Source: VRUE01 sp963716245 (GTDB lineage: Bacteria; Actinomycetota; Thermoleophilia; Solirubrobacterales; 70-9). From it: DNA of 64,000 nucleotides. Below the pieces are notes generated by a model. That model ran no database searches. It worked only from the letters and a program-made list of their open reading frames with translations, and was not told the origin of the DNA. A program made the translations under genes and the position numbers. Position 1 is the stretch's first letter. Each line of letters starts with the position of its first letter. The stretch is from assembly GCA_963716245.1 (NCBI GenBank), contig OY970300.1, forward strand, positions 620,001 through 684,000. Reading direction: 5' to 3'. Shown here piece by piece: positions 34,177-41,441 of this stretch.

Positions 34177-36719
34177 CCGGCGTGCGGGCGCAGCGCGAGG
34201 ATGACCATGTCGTCGCGCAGGACCCCGCCGCCGCGCACGACCGCGTCGGCGCGGATGCGCTCGGCCAGCTCGCCGAGCTCCTCGCCGGCCAGCCCCTCGG
34301 CCAGCTCGGCCAGTGTGTCGGGCTCGCAGTGGGCGGCCACCGGCCCGGCCTCGAGCCAGCCGTCGGTGTAGAGCAGCAGCGTCTCGTCGGGTTCGACCGT
34401 CGTCTCGTGCCGCGCCACGTCGAGGTCGGCCAGCGCGCCGAGCATCGCCCCGCCGCCGAGCTGGCGCGCGCCGCCCTCGCGGCCGAGGTGGATCGCCGCC
34501 GGGTGGCCGGCGGCGGCGAGGCAGGCGCTCCAGCCCCCGCCGTCACGCCGCATCCGCACCAGCAGCGCCGTGGCGAAGTCGTTCAGGGTCGTCCCTTCGC
34601 GCAGCAGGTCGTTGACCCGTTGCAGGACTTCGCCGGGCTCGTCGATCTCCCGCGTCAGCCCCCGTACCGAGTGGCGCAGCGCCACCGAGACCCCCGCGGC
34701 GCTGCTGCCCTTGCCGGCGACGTCGCCGATCAGCACCCAGCAGCCGTCGTCGGTCGGCAGCACGTCGTAGAGGTCGCCGCCGATCTCGATCCCCTCGCCG
34801 GCCGCCTCGAAGACGACCGAGATGTCGAGGCCCGGGATCTCGGCCGGCCGCGGCGGCCGCAGCCCGCGCTGGAGGCTTTTGGCGATCCGGTCGCGCTCCT
34901 GGTAGAGCCGCGCGTTGTCGAGCGCCAGCGCCGCGCGGTCGCCGAGCTCGCCGAGCAGCTCGAGGTCCTCGGAGTCGTAGCGGAGGTTGCTGTGGGCGTG
35001 CAGGAAGGAGAGCGCGCCGATCGTGCTGCCCCTCGCGATCAGCGGCACGACGGCCGCCGAGCGGTAGCCCGCCTCGCTCATCAGGCGACGGTGCTCCTCG
35101 CTCTGGGCGACCTGCTCGATCGAGTCCGCCGAGGTGAGGTCCGACCAGGCCATCGGCCGCCGCGCTCGCACCACCTGCGCCACCGGATGCTGCCCGTTGG
35201 GATCGAGCGGGGTCTGGCGACGGATCTCTTCGAGCCGCGCCGCCGCCGCGGGGTCAGCCCCGGCGACGATGCTGTCGCCGAGCCGGCCATCCGGGCGGAC
35301 GAAGTCGATCAGGCAGAGCTCGGCGACCTCGGGCACGGCCGTCTGGACGATCTTGCGCGCCGTCGCGATCGGGTCGAGCGAGGTGTCGAGCGCCCCCGTC
35401 GCGGCGACGAGGAACTCCTCGGCCCGGCGGCGCCGGCGCTCGGCGGTGATGTCGCGCGCGACGACCGAGGCGCCGACGATGCCGAGGATCGGGTGCTCGA
35501 TCGGCGACACCGTCAGCGAGACGTCGATCCGTGCGCCGTCTTTGCGGATCCGTTCCGTCTCGTAGGTCTCCAGTCGTTCGCCCTGCTTGACGCGGTCGAG
35601 GATGCGCTGCTCCTCGTTGCGGTGGTCGTCCGGGATCAGGAAGGAGATGTGGGTGCCGACCGCCTCCGCCTCGGTGTAGCCGTAGAGCGCTTCCGCGCCG
35701 CGGTTCCACGAGGTGAGGACGCCGTCGAGGTCCTTGCTCAGCACGGCGTCCTGGGTACCGCGGACGACCTCGGCAAGGTGGTGGCGGACCCGTTCGACCT
35801 CGGTCCGCTCGCTGACGTCGCGCAGGAAGCCGGTGAAGACCGGCGGATCGGAGTCGGCGATCCGCGTCACCGTGAGCTCGACGGGGACGACCCTGCCGTT
35901 CGCGCAGTGCGCCGGCAGTTCGATCCGCCTGCCGATCACGACCGACTCGCCGGTCTCGAGGTAGCGCCGCAGCCCGTCGCGGTGCCGCTCGCGCAGGTCG
36001 GCGGGGACGATCAGCTCGGCCAGCTCCTCGCCGAGCGCCTCCTCGCGCCGGTAGCCGAACAGGCTCTCCGCAGCCTCGTTGAACTCGATCACGCGGCCGC
36101 GATGGTCCATCCCGACGATGCAGTCCAGCGCCGAGGACAGCACCGCGGCTTTGAAGCGCTCGCTCGCACGCGTGCTCGCCTCGGCGCGCCGCCGGTTGAC
36201 GAACATCGCCAGCTGGTCGCCGAAGCCGGCGAGCAGGTCTTCCAGCTCACCGGGCAGCGACTCGAACGAGTCGGTGTGGAACTCGGCGACCGCGACCACG
36301 TTCTGGGGCGCGCCGAGCGGCATCGGGATCGCCAGCGCGGCGGTCAGGCCGATCTCGGCCGCGGCGGCGTGGCGGAGGTAATTCGGGTCGCTGGCGACGT
36401 CGGGGCTGAGGCCGATCTCGCCGCGCTCCCAGGCGGTCCCCGGCAGCCCGTCGCCGAGTCCGATCGTCAGGTCGCGACTCGCCCGCCAGAGCGGCTCCGC
36501 GTCGAGGTCCGGCTCGTTCCAGCCGGCGACGAAGCGCAGCGGCCGCGAGCCGGCCGGCACTTCCCAGAGCCCGCCGGCGCGCCAGCGCAGCAGGCCCGCG
36601 ACGGTGGAGAGGAAGCGCTCGGCCACGTCGTCGAGCGACTCGCCCTCGATCAGCTGTGCGGCGAGCGAGCGCTGGAAGCGCAGATAGCGCCGGAGCTCGA
36701 GGTCCTCCCCTGGTTGCAC
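34173..36719 (-). CDS. GAF-PAS-PAS-GAF-SpoIIE phosphatase (PP2C-type)
   Basis: An 848-aa cytosolic signalling protein. Domains in order: GAF about 15-175; PAS about 187-310 (IVGMDHRGRVIEFNEAAESLFGY); PAS about 315-430 (GVLTSWNRGAEALYGYTEAEA, then IVGASVVARDIT); GAF about 440-595; and the SpoIIE/RsbU phosphatase about 610-846 (EIGGDLYDVLP, LIGDVAGKGSSAA, LLLYTDGWLEA, DDMVILALRP). The Asp residues of the PP2C metal site are present. It probably dephosphorylates an anti-anti-sigma factor in response to a small ligand or redox cue. Its stop overlaps that of the convergent oxidase by 4 bp. Confidence 0.9.
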   Translation of the reverse strand: MQPGEDLELRRYLRFQRSLAAQLIEGESLDDVAERFLSTVAGLLRWRAGGLWEVPAGSRPLRFVAGWNEPDLDAEPLWRASRDLTIGLGDGLPGTAWERGEIGLSPDVASDPNYLRHAAAAEIGLTAALAIPMPLGAPQNVVAVAEFHTDSFESLPGELEDLLAGFGDQLAMFVNRRRAEASTRASERFKAAVLSSALDCIVGMDHRGRVIEFNEAAESLFGYRREEALGEELAELIVPADLRERHRDGLRRYLETGESVVIGRRIELPAHCANGRVVPVELTVTRIADSDPPVFTGFLRDVSERTEVERVRHHLAEVVRGTQDAVLSKDLDGVLTSWNRGAEALYGYTEAEAVGTHISFLIPDDHRNEEQRILDRVKQGERLETYETERIRKDGARIDVSLTVSPIEHPILGIVGASVVARDITAERRRRRAEEFLVAATGALDTSLDPIATARKIVQTAVPEVAELCLIDFVRPDGRLGDSIVAGADPAAAARLEEIRRQTPLDPNGQHPVAQVVRARRPMAWSDLTSADSIEQVAQSEEHRRLMSEAGYRSAAVVPLIARGSTIGALSFLHAHSNLRYDSEDLELLGELGDRAALALDNARLYQERDRIAKSLQRGLRPPRPAEIPGLDISVVFEAAGEGIEIGGDLYDVLPTDDGCWVLIGDVAGKGSSAAGVSVALRHSVRGLTREIDEPGEVLQRVNDLLREGTTLNDFATALLVRMRRDGGGWSACLAAAGHPAAIHLGREGGARQLGGGAMLGALADLDVARHETTVEPDETLLLYTDGWLEAGPVAAHCEPDTLAELAEGLAGEELGELAERIRADAVVRGGGVLRDDMVILALRPHAG

Positions 36720-36734
36720 TGCGTCAAAGCTACT

Positions 36735-37061
36735 TCAGTCGGAAGCTCGGACCTCGGTGTCGATCCACTTCAGGTAGCCGTCGCTGCCGGCGACGATCGG
36801 TGTGGCGACGATCTCCGGCTCCTCGTAGGAGTGGGCCTCGCGGATCGCCGACTCGACCCGCGGGTAGAGGTCGGCGCGGGTCTTGGCCAGGCACTGCCAC
36901 TCCTCGGTCTCCTCGACGACCCCCTGCCAGCGGTAGCGGCTGGCGATCGGCCCGACGACCTGGACGCAGGCGGCGAGCCGGCCCTCGACCAGCAGCGACG
37001 CGATCCGCTCGGCCTCCCCCTCGGAGCCGGCGGTCGTCAGCACCTGGACGTACTCGGCCAT
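36735..37061 (-). CDS. cutA: CutA1-family protein
   Basis: A 108-aa protein with the CutA1 pattern: VQVLTTAGSEGEAERIASLLVEGRLAACVQVV, SRYRWQGVVEETEEWQCLAKT, YPRVESAIREAHSYEEPEIVATPI and GYLKWI. CutA1 is a trimeric ferredoxin-fold protein related to PII proteins and linked to divalent-cation tolerance. It stands 15 bp downstream of the phosphatase start on the same strand. Confidence 0.92.
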   Translation of the reverse strand: MAEYVQVLTTAGSEGEAERIASLLVEGRLAACVQVVGPIASRYRWQGVVEETEEWQCLAKTRADLYPRVESAIREAHSYEEPEIVATPIVAGSDGYLKWIDTEVRASD

Positions 37062-37076
37062 CGCTCGCCAGGGTAC

Positions 37077-37126
37077 GACGTGCCGGGGGTTGGCGGCCCA
37101 CTATGGGTACCTGACCCCCGGCACGT
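37077..37126. repeat. 50-bp palindromic repeat, copy 2
   Basis: ACGTGCCGGGGGT (37078-37090) pairs exactly with ACCCCCGGCACGT (37114-37126); the centre is CCCACTATGGG. It lies between the amt stop and the cutA start, so it sits in the leader of cutA and/or the 3' region of amt. Confidence 0.8.
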
Positions 37127-37143
37127 GCCGGTCTGCCGACGGT

Positions 37144-38463
37144 CTAGCTGAGCCGCCCGCCGGGGTCGGCGACGAGGATCTCGCCGTCGGCCTCCGGCAT
37201 GACGAGGATCGCGCCCTCGCCGCTCGCGTAGGCCTCCTCGCCGTGGTAGACGACGTCCATGCCGACCGCCTCGTCGTGCTCGCTCGCCCGCAGCGGCATC
37301 ACCGCGCCGACCAGCTTGAGCAGGAGGAAGGTGACGACGAAGGCGTAAACCGGGGTGACGAGCGCGGCGACGACCTGCGACCAGAACTGACCTGCGTCGC
37401 CGTAGAAGAGGCCGTTGGCGACGCCGTCGTTCCAGCCGACCTGGGCGACCAGGCCGAGGAAGAGGATGCCGGTGAAGCCGGCGATCCCGTGCGCGGCGAG
37501 CACGTCGAGCGTCTCGTCGACCCGCGTGCGCGGCCTCCACATGATCGCCATGTAGCACGGCACCGCGCCGAGGAAGCCGAGCGCCATCGCCCAGCCGGGG
37601 CTGATGAAGCCGCCGGCGGGGGTGATCAGCACGCAGCCGACGATGATCGCGGTGGCGGCGCCGATCGCGGTGACGCGGCGGCCCCGGATCAGGTCGAGGA
37701 CGAACCAGGTGAGCAGCGCGCAGGCTGGGGTCAGCAGGGTGTTGACGAAGGCGAGCACGCTCTGCGCGCCGGTGTTGACGCCGCTGCCGCCGTTGAAGCC
37801 GAACCAGCCGAACCAGAGCAGGCCGGCGCCGACCAGGACGTAGACGGCGTTGTGGGGGAGGAGCGCCTGGCGGCCGTAGTCTTTGCGCGCGCCGACGACG
37901 AGCGCTGCGGCAAGCGCCGAGAAGCCCGAGCCCATCTCGACCGGCACGCCGCCGGCGAAGTCCAGCGTTCCCTGCTCGGCCAGCCAGCCCCCGCCGAAGG
38001 CCCAGTGGGCGAGCACGGCGTAGACGAGCACCGACCAGAGGGCGGCGAATACCATGAAGGCGCCGAAGCGCATCCGCTCGACCACCGCGCCGGCGATCAG
38101 CGCCACGGTGATGATGCAGAAGGTGCCCTGGAAGGCCATGAAGAGGAGGTGGGGGATGGTCCCTTCGCCGCGCGGCTCGAAGTCGACCCCGCTGAGCGCG
38201 AAGTGCTCCAGCCCGCCGATCAGGTCGCCTTCCCCGTCGAAGGCGAGCGAGTAGCCGATCAGCGCCCAGGTGACGGCGGCGATCGCCACCGCGGCGACGC
38301 ACATCATGAAGGTGTTGAGCGTGTTCTTGGCCCGCACCAGGCCGGCGTAGAAGAGCCCGAGGGCGAAGGTCATCATCAGGACCAGCGCCGTCGCCGCCAG
38401 CATCCAGGCGGTGTCGCCGGTGTCGATTTGAGCGATCGGCAGGATCGCGTCGAGGACGCCCAT
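37144..38463 (-). CDS. amt: ammonium transporter (Amt/Mep/Rh family)
   Basis: A 439-aa protein with 11 hydrophobic helices, including ALGLFYAGLVRAKNTLN, AHWAFGGGWLAEQGTLDFAGG and LAAHGIAGFTGIL. The second twin-His (H325) is conserved, but the first, normally in a VHIN/VHIS motif after DFAGG, is Glu (E176 in PVEMGSG), as in fungal Mep1/Mep3. In engineered and fungal proteins this change alters conduction and selectivity. It moves ammonium across the inner membrane. The C-terminal tail is long and acidic. It overlaps the glnK-like gene by 1 bp (TGATG), the classical PII-Amt pair in which PII blocks the pore. Confidence 0.93.
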   Translation of the reverse strand: MGVLDAILPIAQIDTGDTAWMLAATALVLMMTFALGLFYAGLVRAKNTLNTFMMCVAAVAIAAVTWALIGYSLAFDGEGDLIGGLEHFALSGVDFEPRGEGTIPHLLFMAFQGTFCIITVALIAGAVVERMRFGAFMVFAALWSVLVYAVLAHWAFGGGWLAEQGTLDFAGGVPVEMGSGFSALAAALVVGARKDYGRQALLPHNAVYVLVGAGLLWFGWFGFNGGSGVNTGAQSVLAFVNTLLTPACALLTWFVLDLIRGRRVTAIGAATAIIVGCVLITPAGGFISPGWAMALGFLGAVPCYMAIMWRPRTRVDETLDVLAAHGIAGFTGILFLGLVAQVGWNDGVANGLFYGDAGQFWSQVVAALVTPVYAFVVTFLLLKLVGAVMPLRASEHDEAVGMDVVYHGEEAYASGEGAILVMPEADGEILVADPGGRLS

Positions 38464-38819
38464 CAGCCCTTCACCACCGGGGTGACGGCGGCCTCGTCGG
38501 ACTCGCCGGTGCGGATCCGGACGGCCTGCTCGAGCGGCACCACGAAGATCTTGCCGTCGCCGACCTCACCGGTCCGCGCCCCCTCGCAGAGGGCCTGGAC
38601 CGTCGGTTCGACGAAGGAGTCCGAGACGGCGACCTCGAAGCGGACCTTGTCGGAGAGGCCCATCTTCACGGTCGTGCCGCGGTAGGTCTCGACCCGCTCC
38701 AGCTCACCCCCGTGGCCCTCGACGCGGCTGATCGATACGCCGCGCACCTCGGCGCGGTAGAGCGCTTCCAAGACGTCGTTCGCCTTCTCAGGGCGCACGA
38801 TCCCGATCACCAGTTTCAC
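38463..38819 (-). CDS. PII-family nitrogen regulator (GlnB/GlnK-like)
   Basis: A 118-aa protein: MKLVIGIVRPEKANDVLEAL, VETYRGTTVKMGLSDKVRFE (T-loop) and GARTGEVGDGKIFVVPLE with IRTGE (C-loop). The usual modified Tyr51 is Val51, so it cannot be uridylylated or adenylylated at that position; ATP/ADP and 2-oxoglutarate binding would be its only switch. Upstream of and coupled to amt, as expected for a PII protein that gates the transporter. Confidence 0.92.
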   Translation of the reverse strand: MKLVIGIVRPEKANDVLEALYRAEVRGVSISRVEGHGGELERVETYRGTTVKMGLSDKVRFEVAVSDSFVEPTVQALCEGARTGEVGDGKIFVVPLEQAVRIRTGESDEAAVTPVVKG

Positions 38820-38969
38820 GGCTCCTCCTCCGGTCTAAGCAGCTAGAGCGGCGCGAGCCTAACCGATATTCCGCAATCGCCGTCGTGGAGGGGGGAGAGT
38901 TTTCGTCGCCAGGCCCTTTAGAAGGGAATGCACGCCCTCCCCCACCTCGCACCGCCGACGCCTCCGGTT

Positions 38970-38983
38970 ATACTCCTCAGTAT
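38970..38983. promoter_or_regulatory. inverted repeat at start of AbrB/PIN module
   Basis: ATACT-CCTC-AGTAT spans the antitoxin start (ATG 38982). The position suggests an operator bound by the AbrB-type antitoxin, covering the start site. Confidence 0.5.
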
Positions 38984-39281
38984 GACTTATCGCGTCGGAC
39001 CGAAAGGACAGGTGGTCATCCCCAAGGCGATCCGCGATCGCCTCGACATCGCCCCAGGGGACGAGGTCGTGGTCGAGCAGGACGGGCGGGACGTCCGGAT
39101 CCGTCTGCACGCCGACGACTTGGCCGCGCGGCGCCGGCGCATCGGCGCCCTGCGCGGCATGTGGTCGGGGCTTCCCGGCATCTCGACCGCCGACCTCGAA
39201 GCCGAGAGGCGCGAGGAACGGGAGCGGGAGGATCGCAGGGAACGCGAACGCGCCGAGCGCCTCGGACGCATCTCCCGATGA
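38982..39281 (+). CDS. AbrB/MazE-type antitoxin
   Basis: A 99-aa protein from ATG 38982. The N-terminus TYRVGPKGQVVIPKAIRDRL is the swapped-hairpin AbrB/SpoVT fold, followed by DIAPGDEVVVEQDGRDVRI. The C-terminal half ends in a highly charged Glu/Arg helix that probably binds the toxin. Its stop overlaps the toxin start (ATGA). It should autoregulate through the repeat at 38970-38983. An upstream start at 38928 would pass through that operator. Confidence 0.88.
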   Translation: MTYRVGPKGQVVIPKAIRDRLDIAPGDEVVVEQDGRDVRIRLHADDLAARRRRIGALRGMWSGLPGISTADLEAERREEREREDRRERERAERLGRISR

Positions 39282-39661
39282 CGGTCGTGCTGGACGCCTG
39301 GGCGGTCATCGCCCTCTTCGACGACGAGCCGCGAGCGGCGCCACGGATCGAGGCCGTCCTGGAAGAGGGCCGGGGCGCGATCTGCTCGGTCAACCTGGGC
39401 GAGGTGCTCTATCGCCAGGCCCGCATGGCCGGGATGCAGGTCGCGCGGGACGGGGTGGAGGCCCTGCGGCGCGAGGTCGAGGTGGTCGAGCCGGACTGGC
39501 CGCTCGTCTCCGCCGCCGCGGCGGTCAAGGCCCGAGGCGGCCTCTCCTACGCGGACGCCTTCTGCATCGCCACGGCGATGCGCCTCGAGGCGCCGCTCTG
39601 GACCGGCGACCCCGAGATCCTCGGCCTCGACGCCGGCGTCGAGACGGTCGACCTGCGTTAG
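39278..39661 (+). CDS. PIN-domain toxin (VapC-like)
   Basis: A 127-aa protein starting MTVVLDAWAVIALFDDEP with the first acidic residue; NLGEVLYR, LSYADAFCIATAMRLEAPLWTGD and EILGLD supply the remaining PIN acidic positions. It is predicted to be a site-specific RNase neutralised by the AbrB-type protein encoded with a 4-bp overlap. This is the second, unrelated PIN toxin-antitoxin pair in the window. Confidence 0.88.
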   Translation: MTVVLDAWAVIALFDDEPRAAPRIEAVLEEGRGAICSVNLGEVLYRQARMAGMQVARDGVEALRREVEVVEPDWPLVSAAAAVKARGGLSYADAFCIATAMRLEAPLWTGDPEILGLDAGVETVDLR

Positions 39662-39668
39662 CGAGCGC

Positions 39669-40538
39669 TCAGCGCTCGCAGCCGCGCTCGGGGTCGAAGC
39701 CGGCGCCCCCGTTGCAGCGGTCGAAGCCGCCGCCGCCGCGCAGGCGGTCGCCACCGCCGTCGCCCCTGAGGACGTCGGGGCCGGGGTTGCCGGCGAGCAG
39801 GTCGGGCCCGCCACCGCCGAGCAGGCGGTCGGCGCCGCCGCCGCCGAAGACACGGTCGAGCGCCGAGCCGGCGACGATGCGGTCGTTGCCGCCGCCGGAG
39901 CAGATCAGGTCGCGGCCGGAGAAGGCGAGGACGTTGTCGCCTCCGCCCAGGCCGGCGATCACGTCAGGACCGCCCGTGCCGACGAGCCGGTCGGCACCGG
40001 GGGTGCCGACGATCGTCGCCGGGATGCCGCGGCAGGTCGAGGCGGCGGTGACCGTCGTCTCCACCGTCACGGAGTCGTTCGTCGCCAGCGGGTCGGTCTC
40101 GACGCTGTCGACCGAGGCGGTGTTGTCGATCGTCCCGACTTTCGTCGGCCGCACGACGATCGTCACGGTCGCGGTCGCGTCTTTGGCGAGGTTGCCGAGG
40201 TTGCAGCTGACGTTGTTGCCCCTGGCCTCGCACCTGGCGCCGCCCGTCGCCGTCGCCGAGACGAAGTCGCTGTGGCTGGGGAGGCGGTCGCTGAGGAAGA
40301 CGTTCGTCGCTTCCTGCGGGCCGTTGTTGGCTACGACGACGGTGTAGGTGAGCGTCGCACCGACCCTGGCGGGGTCAGGGCTGTCGCTCTTCGTAACCGA
40401 GAGGTCCGCCACGTCGCCGGGCGCGGTCTGAGCCGCCGGGGCGACCATGAGCGCCGCGGCGAGGGCGGCCAGGGACAGCATCGTGCTCCACCCGAGCTTC
40501 CGCATGTTGCGGGTGATTCCCGCCTGCACGCGCGTCAA
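39669..40538 (-). CDS. secreted DUF11 plus calcium-binding-repeat protein
   Basis: A 289-aa protein with a signal peptide (MLSLAALAAALMVAPAAQTA). Residues about 43-165 are a DUF11 domain (ADLSVTKSDSPDPARVG, LTYTVVVANNGP, SVTVET), then about 170-285 carries repeated GGxGxDxLxGGxG-type nonapeptides (GTGGPDVIAGLGGGDN, GGGGADRLLGGGGPD) that form a Ca2+-bound beta-roll, with four Cys. Probably a surface or matrix protein; it lacks an anchor. Confidence 0.85.
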   Translation of the reverse strand: MTRVQAGITRNMRKLGWSTMLSLAALAAALMVAPAAQTAPGDVADLSVTKSDSPDPARVGATLTYTVVVANNGPQEATNVFLSDRLPSHSDFVSATATGGARCEARGNNVSCNLGNLAKDATATVTIVVRPTKVGTIDNTASVDSVETDPLATNDSVTVETTVTAASTCRGIPATIVGTPGADRLVGTGGPDVIAGLGGGDNVLAFSGRDLICSGGGNDRIVAGSALDRVFGGGGADRLLGGGGPDLLAGNPGPDVLRGDGGGDRLRGGGGFDRCNGGAGFDPERGCER

Positions 40539-40574
40539 ACCTCCGCTTCGCGCCCGCCTGGACGCTCGTGCGAG

Positions 40575-41381
40575 TCAGCCTTTTCGGTGCTGTTCGAGCA
40601 CTTCGCCGAACGCCTTCTCGACTTCGTCGGTGAGGGTCAGCCGGAAGGTCGCGTTGAGCGCCTCGACCGCCAGCGGGCGCAGCTGTTCGATCGCCTCGGT
40701 GATCTCCGGCCAGCGCTCGTCCGGGCGCCCCTCCTCGTCGAACGGCTTCCAGACTTCCTCGACGAAGAGCTTGACGAAGGTGCGGGCGGCGGTCTGCGAG
40801 GAGCGGTTCAGCCGCTCGATCGCGCCCAGTGCCGCGGGCAGCGAGATCCCGTGGCGGAGCACCTGCTCGGCGGCGCGCAGCAGCGCCGGGCTCGGCGCCT
40901 CGTAGCGGTCCTCGCCGAGGGGGATCAGCAGCCCCAGCTTCTGGGCCTTGGCAAGCAGCTTGTCGTCGTCGGTACCGAACCGCTCGGCCAGCTCCTCGCG
41001 CGTCAGTACCTCGGGCGCCTCGGTCGCGAACGGCGCGCTGACCGCCTGGCGCAGGCCGACGAAGCGGTCGGCGTCCTCGCCGTGCTCGCCGATCAGCCGC
41101 TTGATCGCGCTCAGCTTGAAGCCCTCGGCCTGCATCTCCTGGATCAGCCGCAGCCGGGCGACGTGCTGCCGGCCGTAGTAGCCGATCCGCGCCCGGACCT
41201 CGGGAGGGGGGAGGAGGCCGCGCGACTGGTGGTTGCGGATGTTGCGGACCGACATGCCGGTCTCCAGCGCGAGCTGCTCGACCGTGAGGTCGGCCTGCTC
41301 GTCCGACCGGGCGGCCTCGTCCGGCCCTCCGGCCGCGTCCGCCGACGGGTCGGCGCGCTTGGGTCCGTGTTTGACCGACAT
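40575..41381 (-). CDS. MerR-family transcriptional regulator
   Basis: A 268-aa protein. The MerR HTH is at about 30-100: LTVEQLALETGMSVRNIRNH, SRGLLPPPEVRARIGYYGRQHVARLRLI. After it come a second helical segment with a DNA-binding look (LTREELAERFG) and a helical C-terminal domain without Cys metal sites, so it probably senses a protein or small molecule. It is divergent from the membrane-protein gene at 41442, with GAGGTAAC repeats between. ATG 41381 and 41384 are both possible. Confidence 0.85.
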   Translation of the reverse strand: MSVKHGPKRADPSADAAGGPDEAARSDEQADLTVEQLALETGMSVRNIRNHQSRGLLPPPEVRARIGYYGRQHVARLRLIQEMQAEGFKLSAIKRLIGEHGEDADRFVGLRQAVSAPFATEAPEVLTREELAERFGTDDDKLLAKAQKLGLLIPLGEDRYEAPSPALLRAAEQVLRHGISLPAALGAIERLNRSSQTAARTFVKLFVEEVWKPFDEEGRPDERWPEITEAIEQLRPLAVEALNATFRLTLTDEVEKAFGEVLEQHRKG

Positions 41382-41401
41382 CACCTACAGCCTAGCCTGG
41401 T

Positions 41402-41440
41402 TTGACGTAACCTCAAGCGAGGTAACGTTTATGAGGTAAC
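41402..41440. promoter_or_regulatory. MerR-type operator/promoter between divergent genes
   Basis: TTGACG (41402-41407) is followed by a 19-bp spacer and GTTTAT (41427-41432), the long-spacer layout of MerR-activated promoters. ACGTAACCTC and GAGGTAACGT are near-inverted repeats (9 of 10), and GAGGTAAC recurs directly at 41433-41440. Confidence 0.5.
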
Positions 41441-41441
41441 T

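Noticed and set aside
33123..37151. plus-strand open frame of 1342 aa
   Set aside because: It is antisense to the SpoIIE phosphatase and in another frame over the oxidase; Arg/Pro/Ala-rich composition without motifs, as expected for a GC-rich shadow.
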